DNA of 64,000 bases, taken from positions 26,139,903 through 26,203,902 of the forward strand of contig NC_092878.1 of the NCBI RefSeq assembly GCF_028372415.1, written 5' to 3'. Below, piece after piece: positions 10,805-22,504 of this stretch. The position numbers were made by a program, and so were the translations under genes. The stretch is from Notamacropus eugenii (taxonomy: Eukaryota; Chordata; Mammalia; Diprotodontia; Macropodidae). Under the pieces are notes generated by a model. That model saw only the letters and a list, made by a program, of their open reading frames with translations, was not told the DNA's origin and searched no databases. The first letter of the stretch is position 1. Every line of letters starts with the position of its first letter.

Positions 10805-13190
10805 TGATTGATTTATTTGAGTTTTGGGGTTATTTTTGCATTTCAGTAGACTTATTGAAAGATCACTTTCTAAGTACTAGAACATAATGGGAATGTGTTA
10901 AGTTACTTCAGCCAACTTAAGTTCAAATTGATGAGTTAGAAAGGAAATTCTTTAGTGAATCAGGTATTTAGAAGTAACTGAAGAGTGCATCTACAAAATG
11001 CTTTACAGAAATGAGACATACTATGGTTCTTTGGTTTATCCTTAAATGGAACATTGTGTTTATTTTCCCCACAACATGATGTCAAAGGGAAATTTGAACT
11101 AGTTATTGTGGAAGTTAAGCTATATATTGCATTGATTAACTATATGCTTTCCAACTAGCCTTAAGTGCTCCAGCTACCATGTAATTAGTCAACTAAATTG
11201 CTACTTACTTGAATCTGAATAGACAACTCACTTTAGTCTCTCTAAGTTGAATTGCTACAGGAGCATTATGACAATAACATATCCCATATGTAATACTTTT
11301 AAATACAAAGCTCCATACTAACAGTCCAGTTTCATACTAACAGTAATCCTTATTTAAAAGCTAAAGAGTATTAGCATCAGAATATATTGCTTTAGAAGGA
11401 CATAACTGAGGTTTCAGATTGGCAAACTATGAGAGTTGTACAATAGAAATTAATTTTTTCTAAGGAACTAAGTATTGAGACAAAAATCATTCTGTATACA
11501 ACTTTTTATATCATATCACTTGTTCCCTAGGATAATGTTGAAGATCACTTAAATTTAAGATGTCTGTCTATAACTTTAAGAGAATTTATAGTCAAATGTA
11601 AATGAAAAAATAATACCAAACAAAAATAAATCTGTATAATTATTGAATTATCTAGTTGTGTAAGGCTCTAACAAGGTTGTTTATATTGCCTCCAAGACTA
11701 GTAACCCTGACTATACTAAAGTGCATCATATCATTTTTCTGAAGTTGATCTGTTTTGATGTGAACTTGCATCACAATTCAATTATCAATTAAAGTCAATC
11801 AGACCTTGCCATCCATACTATCTATAACTGGTATAGTGATCCCGATGCTACTAGATTGAATCAATATTGACCATCAATTCACAGTATAGTCCCCATCCTT
11901 ATTCTACATTAGGGTTTCATATTTGAGTTTTAGTTTTTACAAACATGCTTCAAAGAGGATCATAATTTAGTCCTGAACACATTTCCAATTGCAGCACTCA
12001 TAATCAATTTCCAACTATAGCCTGTTTTCCCCTCAAGTCTGAAAAACATCAATGCTAACCTAGTTGCTGTGTTTCAGGCGTCATAGCTTAAATTCATTCT
12101 AATATTGGAGTCCACAGTTCTGATGTGAAATAAGCCTTCAAAATAGTTGAATTTCTTCACCATAAGAATCCTATTAAGACCCAGCTTCAGGGATTGTTGG
12201 TAGATAAGCAATTTTGTAATAACTGTGCTTCAACTGACATGCAGTCCTCCCAGACACAGTCCACTTCAACTTCTGAACATTTGGTTTAGAGCACTTGTTT
12301 GATGAGTAGTCAGTCAGGCACTTGGCCCTAAGTTCGTTCCACAAGATCAGATCTCTGCAATTTATCTTGGAATGTTTCTGAAGACATTCTACTCCTGCCA
12401 ATTCTATAAATTTCTAAAAATTCTATAGATTTCTGTGCTTGAATTTCCAGTACAATTATAGGCAATGCCAATACAGAAGGTTTTGCTTTAAAAAACAATC
12501 CTAAAGAGGAATGCCTTCCGGTTTTTCAAAACTCAGATTCCTTAAGTTTTCATGAATGAGGGAATAATAAGAGCTGTAGAAACTGAAAGGCAGCCATAGC
12601 ATATCTTCTCTCATACAATCTTTTCCATTCCCATCAGATCAGAAACTGAATTTTTATTGGTTTATTTGAACCAAATCAGTAACTGATGGGACGTTGTTCT
12701 CTTCCCATGTTGATTTCACAGCCATATAGAAGCAACTTAATCCCACACATCTGAGATGTTTGGGCTGTACCTTCATTCTGGACTGAAATCTGTCCATTAA
12801 ATTCACTGCTTGAGAAAAAGTCTGTGTCAAAACCAAAGAACTGAGTTAGACTAAGAAGGTCTTTCACTTCCAAGTTGCTCAGTCTTGCACAGTCATCTGT
12901 ATGCCATTATCATGAGCAAATTCAATTAGTCTCAAGCCACAGAACTTTGGCTGACATCTGGACTCCTGTTCCAACAGAACATTCAGCTGGTGCAGCAGTT
13001 TCTGAGCTTTTATTACCAGTTCCTCTATCAACTTGAGCTCCTCTTGATGGCTCTTCCTTGGGAACAAGCCTCCACTCTGGGGCCTGTACACTCCTCATCC
13101 TGACAAATTAGTCCCAATGTCCCAGACAACTAAGGAACTATGTGGGGGAGAGGAGAGGGACCTGGAATGGAAAGTGGGGGCGGAGAGAAG
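10805..13190 (-). pseudogene. CCNG1: Cyclin G1 processed pseudogene (retrocopy)
   Basis: The minus strand carries an intronless copy of cyclin G1 mRNA. The coding relic runs 13031 to 12174, 858 bases against an expected length of about 888. In order it shows 'KLLHQLNVLLEQESRCQPK', 'CGLRLIEFAHDNG', 'EVKDLLSLTQFFGFDTD', 'RMKVQPKHLRCVGLSCFYMA' (cyclin box), 'KAKPSVLALPI', then 'VECLQKHSKINCRDL', 'SSNKCSKPNVQKLKW' and the C-terminal 'LKHSYYKIAYLPTIPE'. The family start codon has become TTG (13031-13029). There is a small insertion near 12880, a frameshift near 12825 and an in-frame TGA near 12620; the middle part (12420-12600) is badly decayed. About 1.35 kb downstream (12173 to about 10830) is the presumed 3' UTR. 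It ends in an A-rich tract on the minus strand (10800-10830), the expected poly(A) remnant. The parent gene acts in p53/PP2A-linked cell-cycle control; this copy cannot make the protein. It lies inside an L1/HAL1 in the same orientation. The outer limits are approximate. Confidence 0.9.
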
Positions 13191-13199
13191 ATGATGGAG

Positions 13200-13905
13200 A
13201 AGATGTTTCTCCCAATGCTGTTTCTAAAAGAGTTCTTTTCTATGGTAAATTTTTGTACCTCTTTTACCGCTAGACCCATTTTGTTTTTCAAGATGCTATT
13301 TTCTTCAGTATTTTTGGCGCCTCTTACCAAACTGTTGATTCTCTTTTCTTAATTTCCTTGTGTCATTCTCATTTCTTTTCCCAATTTTTCTACTATCTAC
13401 TATTTTTATCTGTTTCTTTAACTCTTCCCGGAATTCTTGCGTCCAATGATCATTTTTTCTTTGAGGTTTTACTTGGAGCCGTTTTCACGTTCTCTTCTTC
13501 TACGTTTATATCTTGGTCTTCTCTGCCACTGTAGTAGCTTTTTATGGTCAAATTCTTTTTCTGTTGTTTACTCATTTCCCCAGCCTATTTCTTGACTTTG
13601 AACTGTAATATGTCAAATTGGGCTCTGATCACCTGGAGTAGGGAGATATTATGCCAAGCTTCAGGCTTTTTTGTGCTGCTGTTTTCAGAGCTAGTCCGTG
13701 GGGTTTGCAAGTTTTCAATGTTTTTAAGGTGGTGTGATCATGGGAGAGGTGTGGTCACTGTTTTCCTGGTTCTGGTCTTTACAGCCGGGAAAGGCCCGTG
13801 TTCCCCTGCAGCCACAAGCTCCAGTGCTCCTTTCTGCCCTGCAATTTTGACAGCAACTGTTTATGCAGTGCGGTTGCCAATCAGCACCAGCTGCACCTAA
13901 TACCA
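13200..13905 (-). mobile_element. L1/HAL1 5' UTR and ORF1 region, right part of a split copy
   Basis: On the minus strand, 13905-13560 resembles an L1 5' UTR (GC-richer, about 'cacacctctcccatgatcacacc'). 13555-13200 gives degraded ORF1 coiled coil ('LAVKEVQKFTIEKNSFRN', about 13275-13220). It aligns by eye with 5480-5870 in the HAL1 upstream and continues at 10800. Confidence 0.7.
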
Positions 13906-14329
13906 ATAAAGGATCCCCTGTAATCTCTCACTTTGCAAACCTTATAGTGCTATGTAAATACTGTCGTTATTATTATCACTATAATAACATTATAAAGACA
14001 ACTGTGAAAAGTTTTAAAAATTTTGTGACCAACCGCTATTCCAAGAAGTCCATTGATGAAGCAAGTTGCCTCCTGACTCGATGCAGAAAAGACATGAATT
14101 TTCAAGCAAGGCCATTAGGGAAATTTGTTTGCTTATCTGCATATTGATCACAAAGATTTTGTGATTTATTTTTCAGTGTGTGGGATTGAGGAGGGAATAG
14201 AAAGTTGGGAAGAAGAGAAATGCTTTTTAGTTGAAAAAATATTTTTTCCAAGGAAAAAATTAAAACTACCATGACAAACTAAACTTAAAAAAAATTAGAG
14301 TGACCAATTCCTCATCAATTCAATGGTCA
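13906..14329. other. Unassigned stretch
   Basis: AT-rich, no recognisable gene or repeat. Confidence 0.5.
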
Positions 14330-14745
14330 ACCTAGCATTCAAAATCCTCCTTAATCTGACTCTCACCTCCCCTTTTATGTATTTTCCATTACAGCCAAAT
14401 TAGTTTAGGAGTTATCCTTCTGTATAAACAGCATTCCAACTCACCTCTTTCCCTTTGTACAAGTGGTCACCACATCTGAAATACCTTCATACCTCTTTTG
14501 TAAATTCTTAACTTCCTTTAAAGCACAGCTCTGGGACCATCTTCTATAGGAAGACCTTGATACTCTCCTAACCCCACCTTCCATTGATTAGCCCTCTCTC
14601 CCTCCTGAAATTACTCCATATATATGTCTGTACGTGCTTTATCCCCCTAGTATAAAGTGAGGATTTTTTATCTGCATGTTCTCGTTGCCTAGCACAGTGC
14701 CTTGAACAAAGTGGGCACTTAATAAATACTTCTTATTATTAAATG
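14330..14745 (+). mobile_element. L2 LINE fragment, 3' end
   Basis: 'cattcaaaatcctccttaatctgac', 'aaagcacagctctgggaccatcttctatagg' and 'gcctagcacagtgccttgaac' followed by 'cttaataaatact' are in L2 order. 14746-15350 is unassigned. Confidence 0.75.
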
Positions 14746-15354
14746 AGGGAATCCTGATATAAACTTTGTATTTAACTGTTTTAACATTCAGAATCACCTA
14801 GTTAAGTAGGAGATATATATTCATACAGTTTTATGTTCAGCTCATGAATTTGTTTTGCTCCTGCCTTCTGTCTGATATGACAGGAGTTGCTGCCACACCC
14901 TCACATGGCATGGCTCCACTGTATCTGGTTGTTACCTATGGTTTTGTAATTGGGGCTGAAGGCTTTAAGAATGATGGCAAATGGGAGAAAGGAAGATTCA
15001 GAGAAATGAAGACTAATAGTCTACAGAATATAAAATAATATAAAGAGTCCAGTGGAATTTAAGTGGGGAAGAGATTGAATTTTAAATCTGCCTAAAATAA
15101 ACTCAAACAAGAATTTTGAGTTAAGTTTAAAGGAACACCAGAATAAAACCACACCCAGAATATGGAAATAGATTCCAGCAACTAGAACAGCCTCAGGCAA
15201 ATTTACCTAGTGTAACTGAATTCTAAGCAGGCATGCAGCTTTTAAAGAAGAATGCAGACTTTGGCTGTTACTATTCATTTATCTCTACAATTAAATTGTT
15301 TGGAGAAAGAATATTAAAACTTATTTTGGCTTTTGCATGACTAAGAAAAATGCA

Positions 15355-15545
15355 GTGAGGAAAAGATGGAAAACATTTTGCTGGGGAAAAAATATTTGTA
15401 TCAAATATGTCTGATAAGGACCTAATTATTAGGAATTATGGGGACATAAATATAAGCCCAAGATCCATTGTCCAATTGATCGAAAGACATGAGCAAATCA
15501 TTCTCAAAAAAACTACAAACTGGGAATGATTATATAGAAAACATG
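15355..15545 (+). mobile_element. L1 ORF2 fragment
   Basis: 'aatatgtctgataaggacctaattatt' and 'ccattgtccaattgatcgaaagacatgagc' correspond to the L1 stretch just upstream of the tail region seen at 31850-31990. Confidence 0.6.
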
Positions 15546-15599
15546 TTTTTCTAACATTATCCTTGTTTCTGTCAAGGTTAGCATCATTATTCCATGTTC

Positions 15600-16225
15600 A
15601 CAGTCCCAGAATGATCCCCCAACTCTTCACTCTCCCTCCACTTCCATGTCCAATTAATTATCAAGTCTTGTGGATTCGATCTCTATAACATCTTATAAAT
15701 CTAGCCTCTTTCTCCACTCATTCAACAGCTTATCATCTTATCCCCCTTATTACTTCTCGTCTGTGTTATTGTGGTCACTTCCTGTTGGTCTCCCTGGCTC
15801 CATCACTCTCCATTCCAATTTATCCTACAGTCAGCTACGAAAGGCAGATCTGACTGTGCCTTTTATCTGCTCACAAAACTCAGACTCTCTTTTCCCTCTA
15901 GGATCAAATGCAAATTCTTGTTTGGCTTTTGAAGTCCCTCCCCCTCTGACTTCAACCTACTTTTCCAGCTTTATTACACATTATTCTTCATCTGTGGACT
16001 CTATGGTCCAATCAAACATCTTTCACCCATGCAATAATCCAATTCCCATCTTTGTCCTTGCACAGGCTATTCCTAGGACCTAGAATGCACTCCCTCCTCA
16101 CCCCCATCAGACTGTGTGTTCCATGAAAACACAGACTGACTTTGCCTTTCTTTGTATCCACAGTACTTAGCACAGTGCCTGTCACTGTGTCATGCTTTAC
16201 TAAATGCTGGTTGATTTCACTTAAC
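15600..16225 (+). mobile_element. L2 LINE fragment
   Basis: 'ctcactcattcaacag', 'ggtctccctggctccatc', 'ggatcaaatgcaaattc', 'ttgcacaggctattcctaggacctagaatgc' and the terminal 'cttagcacagtgcctgtcac' are all in L2 order. The plus-strand frame at 15670-16083 is repeat-derived. Confidence 0.8.
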
Positions 16226-17395
16226 GTCTACCTCTTAAAATCTTTAGCTTTCCTAAAAGCTCAGTTCAAGCACCACCTCCTCAAGACTTTTCCTAATTCC
16301 CACATCTGCTAGAGTCTCTCCCTGACTCAAAATTACATGTACTTTCTATATAGATTGTATTTACTCTTGTCTCCTTTGCTAGATCTTCATCTAGTTCATA
16401 GCTGTCCTGCAAAGTTCTGTCCTGAGCCCTCTTCTCTTCTGCCTCTATACTATTTCCCTTGGTGATCTCATCAAGTGATCCCATTCATTTAGTGATTCCA
16501 TGGTTTCAATCATCTTCTCTACGCAGATCCAGTCTTAACTTCTCCAACTGCCTATTGGATATCTCAACATCTTAAACAGTATGGCTAAAAGCAAACATTA
16601 TCTTTTCCCCCCAAACCTTCCCATCTTCCTTCTCTGTTATGGTTGAGAGTGCCACCATCTTCCCAGTCCCATAGGTACCAGTCATTCCTGTCATTTCTGC
16701 CTTCATGAGATGGCTCATATACACCCTCTTCTCTCCTCTGAGAACCGCCACCACTCTTGCAGGCCCCCATCACTTCACACCTGCAGTGGCCTGCTGATTG
16801 GCCTCCCTGCCTCAAGTCTATCCCCACTCAAATCCATCCTCCACTCAACTGTCAAATTGATCTTCCTAAAGCACAGGTAATGTCACACCACCTTCTTCCA
16901 TTCAATAAACTTCACTGTCTCCCTATTAACTCCAAGATCAAATATAAAATCCTCCATTTGTCTTTTAAAAACCTTTCATAACTTTGACCATTCTTGCCTT
17001 TCCAGTCTTCTTACATGTCATTCTTCCCCACAGACTCTGTGATCCGAGGACACGGGTCACCTTCCTGTTCCTGTCACAGGATGTTTCATCTCCAGACTCC
17101 ATGCTTTTTCACTGTCTATCTCCCCTACCTGGAACACTCTCCTTCTTCATTTCTACCTTTTCAAATCTCTGACTTCCTTCCAGTCTCCCTATAAAGTTCC
17201 ATCTACAAGAAACTTTTCCAAGTCTTCCTTAATCCTTCCTTCTGAGACTACCCCCAATACAACCTTTACATACCTTATTTGTACAAACTGTGAACTCTTA
17301 AAAAGGCAGGAACTGGTTTTTGTCCTTTGTGTATCTCCAGAATTTAGAAGAGAACTTGACACATAATAGATGCTTTAAAAATGCTAATTGATTGA
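16226..17395 (+). mobile_element. L2 LINE, long 3' portion
   Basis: Degraded L2 reverse transcriptase C-terminus and tail. Markers are 'ctccaactgcctattggatatctc' (16545), 'cctgctgattggcctccctgcctc' (16790), 'aagcacaggtaatgtcaca' (16870), 'caagatcaaatataaaatcctcc' (16932), 'ctacctggaacactctcc' (17125) and 'gaacttgacacataatagatgc' (17350). A short duplicate L2 piece at 16226-16370 precedes the main block. Confidence 0.8.
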
Positions 17396-17424
17396 TTTTT
17401 TATATGTGTATATGTTGTTTTCTT

Positions 17425-17535
17425 GGATAGAATGTAAGCTCCTTGAGCATATTATTTTGATACTGTTTTGGTTTTGTCTTTGTTTCAAAAGTATTTAGCA
17501 CAGTTCTTTGCACATAGTAAGTCTCTTACTAAAAA
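17425..17535 (+). mobile_element. L2 LINE 3' tail
   Basis: 'gaatgtaagctccttgagc' to 'gcacatagtaag'. Confidence 0.7.
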
Positions 17536-17551
17536 ATTTAAAAGTATAATG

Positions 17552-17643
17552 TAGCGAGTTCTAGCCTTGAAGCCAGAAAGTCGTTGGCTCAAGCTACACT
17601 TCTGACTCAAAACAAATCACTTAACCTGTCAATGCTTGAGGCC
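17552..17643 (+). mobile_element. tRNA-derived SINE, left half
   Basis: 'agccttgaagccagaaagtcg' to 'caatgcttgaggccc'. The rest of this SINE continues at 17860, after a hAT insertion. Confidence 0.65.
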
Positions 17644-17859
17644 CAAGGTATCAAACACAGCCATCAGCTGAAAGCAGCCCACAACGCTCTGGACAGATAC
17701 CCAACCACATTATTAAAATATAATTGGGATGTATTTAACAATTAAATAAAAATACAGTAAAACATAGATAATGCATGCTTTTCTAAGACAATATGTGGCC
17801 CATAGAGATCCTTAGGTACAGTTCAGTGGACTTGTTTCTGATTGACTTTGACACCACTG
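17644..17859. mobile_element. Non-autonomous hAT-like element
   Basis: Begins 'caaggtatcaaacacagcc' and ends 'gactttgacaccactg', imperfect terminal inverted repeats of a 'caggggtatcaaactc'-type hAT MITE. Flanks 'cttgaggc' and 'ttaggct' could be a worn 8-base target duplication. Confidence 0.6.
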
Positions 17860-17985
17860 TTAGGCTACTCCTGGATTCTAAATTGCAGAGGTGGTGACCT
17901 GCATTGTAGAAAGAGTTTCTCACCAGGTAGCTCTTTTATCAATGAAATCACAGGTTCGGTCTCTCTCCCTATTCCTAATAAATGC
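17860..17985 (+). mobile_element. tRNA-derived SINE, right half
   Basis: 'attctaaattgcagaggtggtgacctgcattg' and 'caatgaaatcacaggttcggtc' are the 3' half of the SINE type whose antisense copies occur at 8.8, 20.7 and 22.9 kb. Confidence 0.6.
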
Positions 17986-18049
17986 TTCTGCCTGAATGAA
18001 TCACTAATAATAGAAGCCAAATCAAAATAACTCTGAGGCTTCACACTCA

Positions 18050-18262
18050 CACCCAGGAAATTGGCAAAGATGGCAGAAGAGACAAATGGCCTGTGCTGGA
18101 GGCATGTCAGAGAGATGGACACTCTAATACTATTTAGTGGAGCTGTGAATTGGTCGACCACTGAAAGGCAATTTGGAATTACACTTTTTAAAAAATGACC
18201 AAAATGTATATATACCCTTGATCCAGAGATCCCACTCCTAGGCATATATACCTCTTCTCAGT
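18050..18262 (+). mobile_element. L1 ORF2 C-terminal fragment
   Basis: 'gtggagctgtgaattggtcgacc', 'gaaaggcaatttggaattac' and 'gatccagagatcccactcctaggc' correspond to the L1 segment also seen at 32150-32265. Confidence 0.75.
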
Positions 18263-18597
18263 AGATAGTCTTCATGAGTTTCTATGGGCAAAAAAAAAGA
18301 AAATCCTCACCTCCTGGCCAACCTTCTGATGATGTGCCTTTAAAAATAAAGTCAGACTGGTCCTCAGATGACAGTATGTCTTTGGAACCCTTGACAAAAC
18401 CTTTTCACCCTTCCAGAACCTGCTATTGGTCTCCACTGGCACAATCTTCAAGAATGCAAGGTTGTCTCCATACAATAATAAAGCATCAAAGTAGGACTTT
18501 AGGGAAGGATTGTGTATGTATATGTGTATATGTGAATATACACATGTATATAAATCTTGTGTCCCATTGGAATTAATTTTTTCACCAATAATATATA

Positions 18598-18812
18598 AAG
18601 GGCAGCTAGTGTGGGAAAGACTCCTTCTCATGATTTCAGATTCAGCCTCAGACACTTACTAGCTATGTGACCCTGGGCAAGTCACTTGTTTGCCTCAGTT
18701 TCCTCATCTGTAAAATGAACTGGAGAAGGAAATGGCAAACCACTGCAGCATTTTTGCTAAGAAAACCCCAAATGGATTCATGAAGGGTCGAACAATAACA
18801 TTTTATATAAGT
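18598..18812 (+). mobile_element. Long marsupial SINE with RTE-like tail
   Basis: SINE body 'gacacttactagctatgtgaccctgggc', then the tail 'ggagaaggaaatggcaaacc', 'aagaaaaccccaaatgg' and 'catgaagggtcgaac'. 18263-18597 is unassigned. Confidence 0.9.
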
Positions 18813-19109
18813 TCCCATGGTTATCTTAAGTGTTGAGTCTGGAGATGTTTTGTTTTAGTAAACTCCATGAAATTTAGTTCCAGTGCCTTGCACATAGTAG
18901 GCACTCAAATATTTAAATGAAGCAAAACAAACACCAGCTACAGAGTCATGAATTCTGAATTCAATCCCCAATCTCGCATTCTTGTTAACAAGGTCACTTG
19001 TTTTCTCCATATCCTTTCAGCCTATCAATAGGAGACCTGCTGTAGTAGTACTGCCAGGTTAAGTGTCCCTTCCACCTTGTGTTTTACCCTTAGAAACAAA
19101 GAAAAGAAA

Positions 19110-19215
19110 CTCTACTTGTTATAGCTGGCTAGTGACAAAAACCAGAACTCATACCCAGGCTTCCTGCCTGATTCCGATTACATAGCTCATCTCACCATGC
19201 TGGTGATGACCACAT
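19110..19215 (-). mobile_element. Decayed SINE, antisense
   Basis: 'ctggctagtgacaaaaaccagaactc' and 'cccaggcttcctgcctgattcc' fit an antisense SINE tail. Confidence 0.4.
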
Positions 19216-19594
19216 ATCCCACACCCTACAATGTGACCTTACACTGCTTGTCATAGTGGATGTTGTTTCAGTTTATACAGAGACTCTTTCTAAGTAGCTT
19301 CCTTCTTCCCCTCCCTCTATATGTACATTGGATGGAAACACTAAGCACCTATTATCGTTAACACACTTTATTAAACCATTTGATATGATAGTTTCATTAT
19401 GTAGCTGAAGTGAACTTTGCCCTAAATAATTGTTCCTGCCCTGTGATGCAAAAATATCCAGCTGGCCTTTCAAAAACAAAAAACAGAAAGCAAGCACCCA
19501 GTAAAAAGAGTGAATGTTAAAATAAGCATACAGTTTAGAGAGAAAAAAATAGCAAGGGAGTCTGGTAACTGGTGAAATTCAGGAAATAAGAGAC

Positions 19595-19690
19595 TTGTTA
19601 ACAAGCATTTCTTAAGCATTCCTGGGGATACAAAGAAAGGTGAGAGACAGTCTCTGTCCTCAGGGTTTCTCCCAATGGGGAAAAATAGTG
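19595..19690 (-). mobile_element. L2 LINE 3' tail, antisense
   Basis: 'acaagcatttcttaagcattcctggggatacaaag' complements the L2 end. Confidence 0.5.
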
Positions 19691-19774
19691 GGCACCTAAA
19701 GGTTGCCTGAAAGGCATTTATTTGTAGGTGCTTCTGTGGTATAAGATCAAAAATGTATTCCTGAAGCAAAGAAT

Positions 19775-20605
19775 GGAACCATGGTCAGACTTGTAGAAAG
19801 AACTATGCATTGTTTGTAGAACTATGAATTGGTCCAGGAGTGGAGAACCTGTGGCCCTGAGGCCACATGTGACCCTCTAGGTCCTCAAATGCAGCTCTCT
19901 AGGTCCTCAAGTGCAACCCTTTAACTGGTGTGGCCTCGGGATCACAGGTTCCCCACGCCTGATAATCCAACCATGGTAGGAAAACCATTGGAATTATGCA
20001 AAGAAAATGACAAAACCTCTCACATGTTTTGACCTAGAGATTCTACTTCTAGGCAATATACCCCAAGGAAGTCAATGTTAAAAAACAAAGGCCCCCTACA
20101 GACCAAAATGTTTACAGCAGCACTTTTTGTAGCAAAGAAATGGGAGCAAAGCTTATTTACGCTCTTCTGTTGAAGAATGACTCAGCAGGCTATGGTACAT
20201 GAACTTCATAGAACATTGCTATGCTATAAGAAGGGAGTGTGATGACAAGAGAATCACGAGAAGATGTATATGGACCAAGGCAGAGCGAAGTAAGCAGAAC
20301 CAGGGGAACAATGGACACAATGACTGCCGTAATGGTAACTGTTAGAAAAGCGATAAATTAAAACAGAAAGTATAATAAACAAGCTTGTCTCCACAAAGAA
20401 TAGATAGAAGGGACTCCCACCTGTTTCTTGGCAGAGCTGGGGGACTATGTAGGTGGGCAATGCATATAATGTCATTTTCTATATGTTTCTTAATTTTGCT
20501 AAACTGCTTTTTAATTCTTTTATTGGATGGGAGGGCAATGGGGCAGATATTGCAAAATGTAGATGAGAGATTAGAGATGAGAACTGGATCTGTCATTTAA
20601 TTGTT
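19775..20605 (+). mobile_element. L1 3' end with an inserted hAT MITE
   Basis: L1 ORF2 tail ('gaactatgaattggtcc', 'gacctagagattctacttctaggc', 'gtttacagcagcactttttgtagc', 'gaagatgtatatggacc'). It is followed by the 3' UTR type 'gggggactatgtaggtgggcaatgcatataatgtc' (20440-20475) also seen at 33290. A foldback hAT element splits it at 19835-19961. Confidence 0.8.
19835..19961. mobile_element. Foldback hAT MITE, internally shortened
   Basis: Starts 'caggagtggagaacctg' and ends 'caggttccccacgcctg'. It sits inside L1, whose 'attggtcc' recurs as 'ataatcca' on the other side, a worn 8-base target duplication. Confidence 0.8.
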
Positions 20606-20619
20606 GATACGGACAACTT

Positions 20620-20810
20620 GCAGATGAAGAAATTTTCTCTACCAGTTCAGTCTGGCATCTTCTCAGAAATTTATAGTCTTAGAGAGCTGCCTAAAAAACT
20701 GAGAATTTAAGTGACCTGTCCAGGGTCCCCTGGTATATTTGTCTTGGAATTGAAATCAGGTCTTTCTAACTCCAAGACTGGTTCTCTATCCACCATGTCC
20801 TGATGTATTT
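20620..20810 (-). mobile_element. tRNA-derived SINE, antisense
   Basis: 'tatagtcttagagagctgcc', 'aagtgacctgtccagggtcccc' and 'ttctctatccaccatg' are present. 20811-21480 is unassigned. Confidence 0.75.
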
Positions 20811-21483
20811 ATGCTACAGTTACTCTAAAACAAACACAGCCAACACCCATAGAAACCGAATGTACAATAAAGAATCCAATCTATTAGATAATGGCCGTTG
20901 AAAGAATAGCCATTGATTCCTGGGGCCTAAAGATCAGTTATTTTGGGTAAAGGAGAAGAATCTACAAAGGCCACCTCCTAAGAATCAAAAAGATTTGGAC
21001 TTTAAAAGTTAATTACCAAGATCAATCACTTCTCTCAGAAGATTTCTTTACTTAGTTTTCTATTTAATCCATCTCATTTTAAAAATGAAGTTGTTTACAA
21101 AGCAAACTTCCTTTCCACAAATAACTTTTGGCATCTCACTTACTGTAAACAGTGAGACTGGCTTCTGGTCTGGTTATCCTGGATCATATCCTCTCTGATT
21201 TCAGTAACTTTATATGCTTTTTGAGGAAGGTTATTCTTTCTCCCTTCCCAAAAAAACCTCTAAAAAGAGTTTATTTATATTTCACATTTATATTTCAGGT
21301 CTTGTCCTAAACAACTGAGATAACAAGACCATTTATCTTCACTCAATTCCATGGTCCAGAAGGCACCCTACTCCCAAACAGCCATCCTACACATTTTTCT
21401 CTTTCTCCCTTTCCCTCTCTCCCCTCTCCCTCTTCTTCTCTCCCTTCCTCATCAATTTATAGATAGTTTAAACAGGATAATAG

Positions 21484-21742
21484 CTGTTGTTCAGTCATTT
21501 TTCCAGTCACATCTGACTCTTTGTGACCCCATTTGGAATTTTCTTGGCAAAGATACTAGAATGATTTGCCATTTCCCTCTCCAGCTTATTTTACAGATTA
21601 GGTAACTGAGGCAAACAGGGTTAAGGGACTTGCCCACCGTCACACAGCTAGTATATGTCTGAGGCCAGATTTGAACTCAGGAACAGGAGTACTTCCTGAT
21701 TCCAAGCCCAGTGCTTTGTCCACTGAGTGACCTATCTGCCCC
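21484..21742 (-). mobile_element. Long marsupial SINE with RTE-like tail, antisense
   Basis: 'gttgttcagtcatttttccag', 'gtgaccccatttggaattttcttggc', 'gccaccgtcacacagctagta'-like body and 'gacctatctgcccc' at the tRNA-derived end. Confidence 0.9.
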
Positions 21743-21962
21743 AGAATAATAGCTATTCCCTAAGGTTTACAAAGCACTCTACTCATGGGATGTCATTTGA
21801 TGAAACTATTAGGTAGGTGCTATCACTATTATTATCCCCATTTAGATATCAAAGAGGTTAAATGACTTGCCCAGTATGACATAGCTAATAAGTGTTTCAG
21901 GGAGAATTTGAACTCAGATCTTCCAGACTCCAGGTCTAGCACTCTTCTCATTATATTACCTA
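21743..21962 (-). mobile_element. MIR SINE, antisense
   Basis: 'ggtttacaaagcactctactc', 'aggtgctatcactattattatcccc', 'atgacttgcccagtatgacatagc' and 'gaactcagatcttccagactcc'. Confidence 0.9.
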
Positions 21963-22393
21963 ACTCAATGGAATGAGAGACTAGACAAATCAACATAAAT
22001 ATCCCCTGTGTTTAAAAAAAACAAACAAAACCTGAAAGTGCTTATTATTCTGCTGGGGAAATGGCATTAATTTGTGAATTTAATGTTATAGAGGTCACTT
22101 TCATTTTATAAAATGACAAATATCTCTAGAGAGAGATAAGACTTTTCCTCTTTTACATACTCAAATTCTAAAGCATGCTTGTTTTTTTTAAATCTTGAAA
22201 GAAGCTAAAGGCTGCAGTTGGGTTGGATTTGCCTGATAATATTCTAAACAAGCCTTAAGGCAAGAAGTTAGTTTTGATATATGGCTTACCATACCATACA
22301 AATCTACACCCACCCACCTTAATTCTGTTTGGGAACAAACATGTCTAGTGGATTTGGGGAGTCAATTCTAGTCTCTCTTCTCTCTGATCCATC

Positions 22394-22395
<2 letters not shown>

Positions 22396-22457
<62 letters not shown>

Positions 22458-22490
22458 GCACACACACATGCACATGCATACACGCACACA
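22396..22490. repeat. (CA)n microsatellite, long
   Basis: About 28 pure CA units (22396-22453), then CG- and TG-interrupted CA. Confidence 0.97.
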
Positions 22491-22504
22491 CCAAAATCTA
22501 CCTA

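Noticed and set aside
15670..16083. 137-codon plus-strand frame
   Set aside because: Lies entirely in L2 LINE sequence and is not in the reverse transcriptase frame.
17865..18655. Minus-strand frames of 126 and 127 codons
   Set aside because: Cover antisense hAT, SINE and L1 scraps with no coherent protein.
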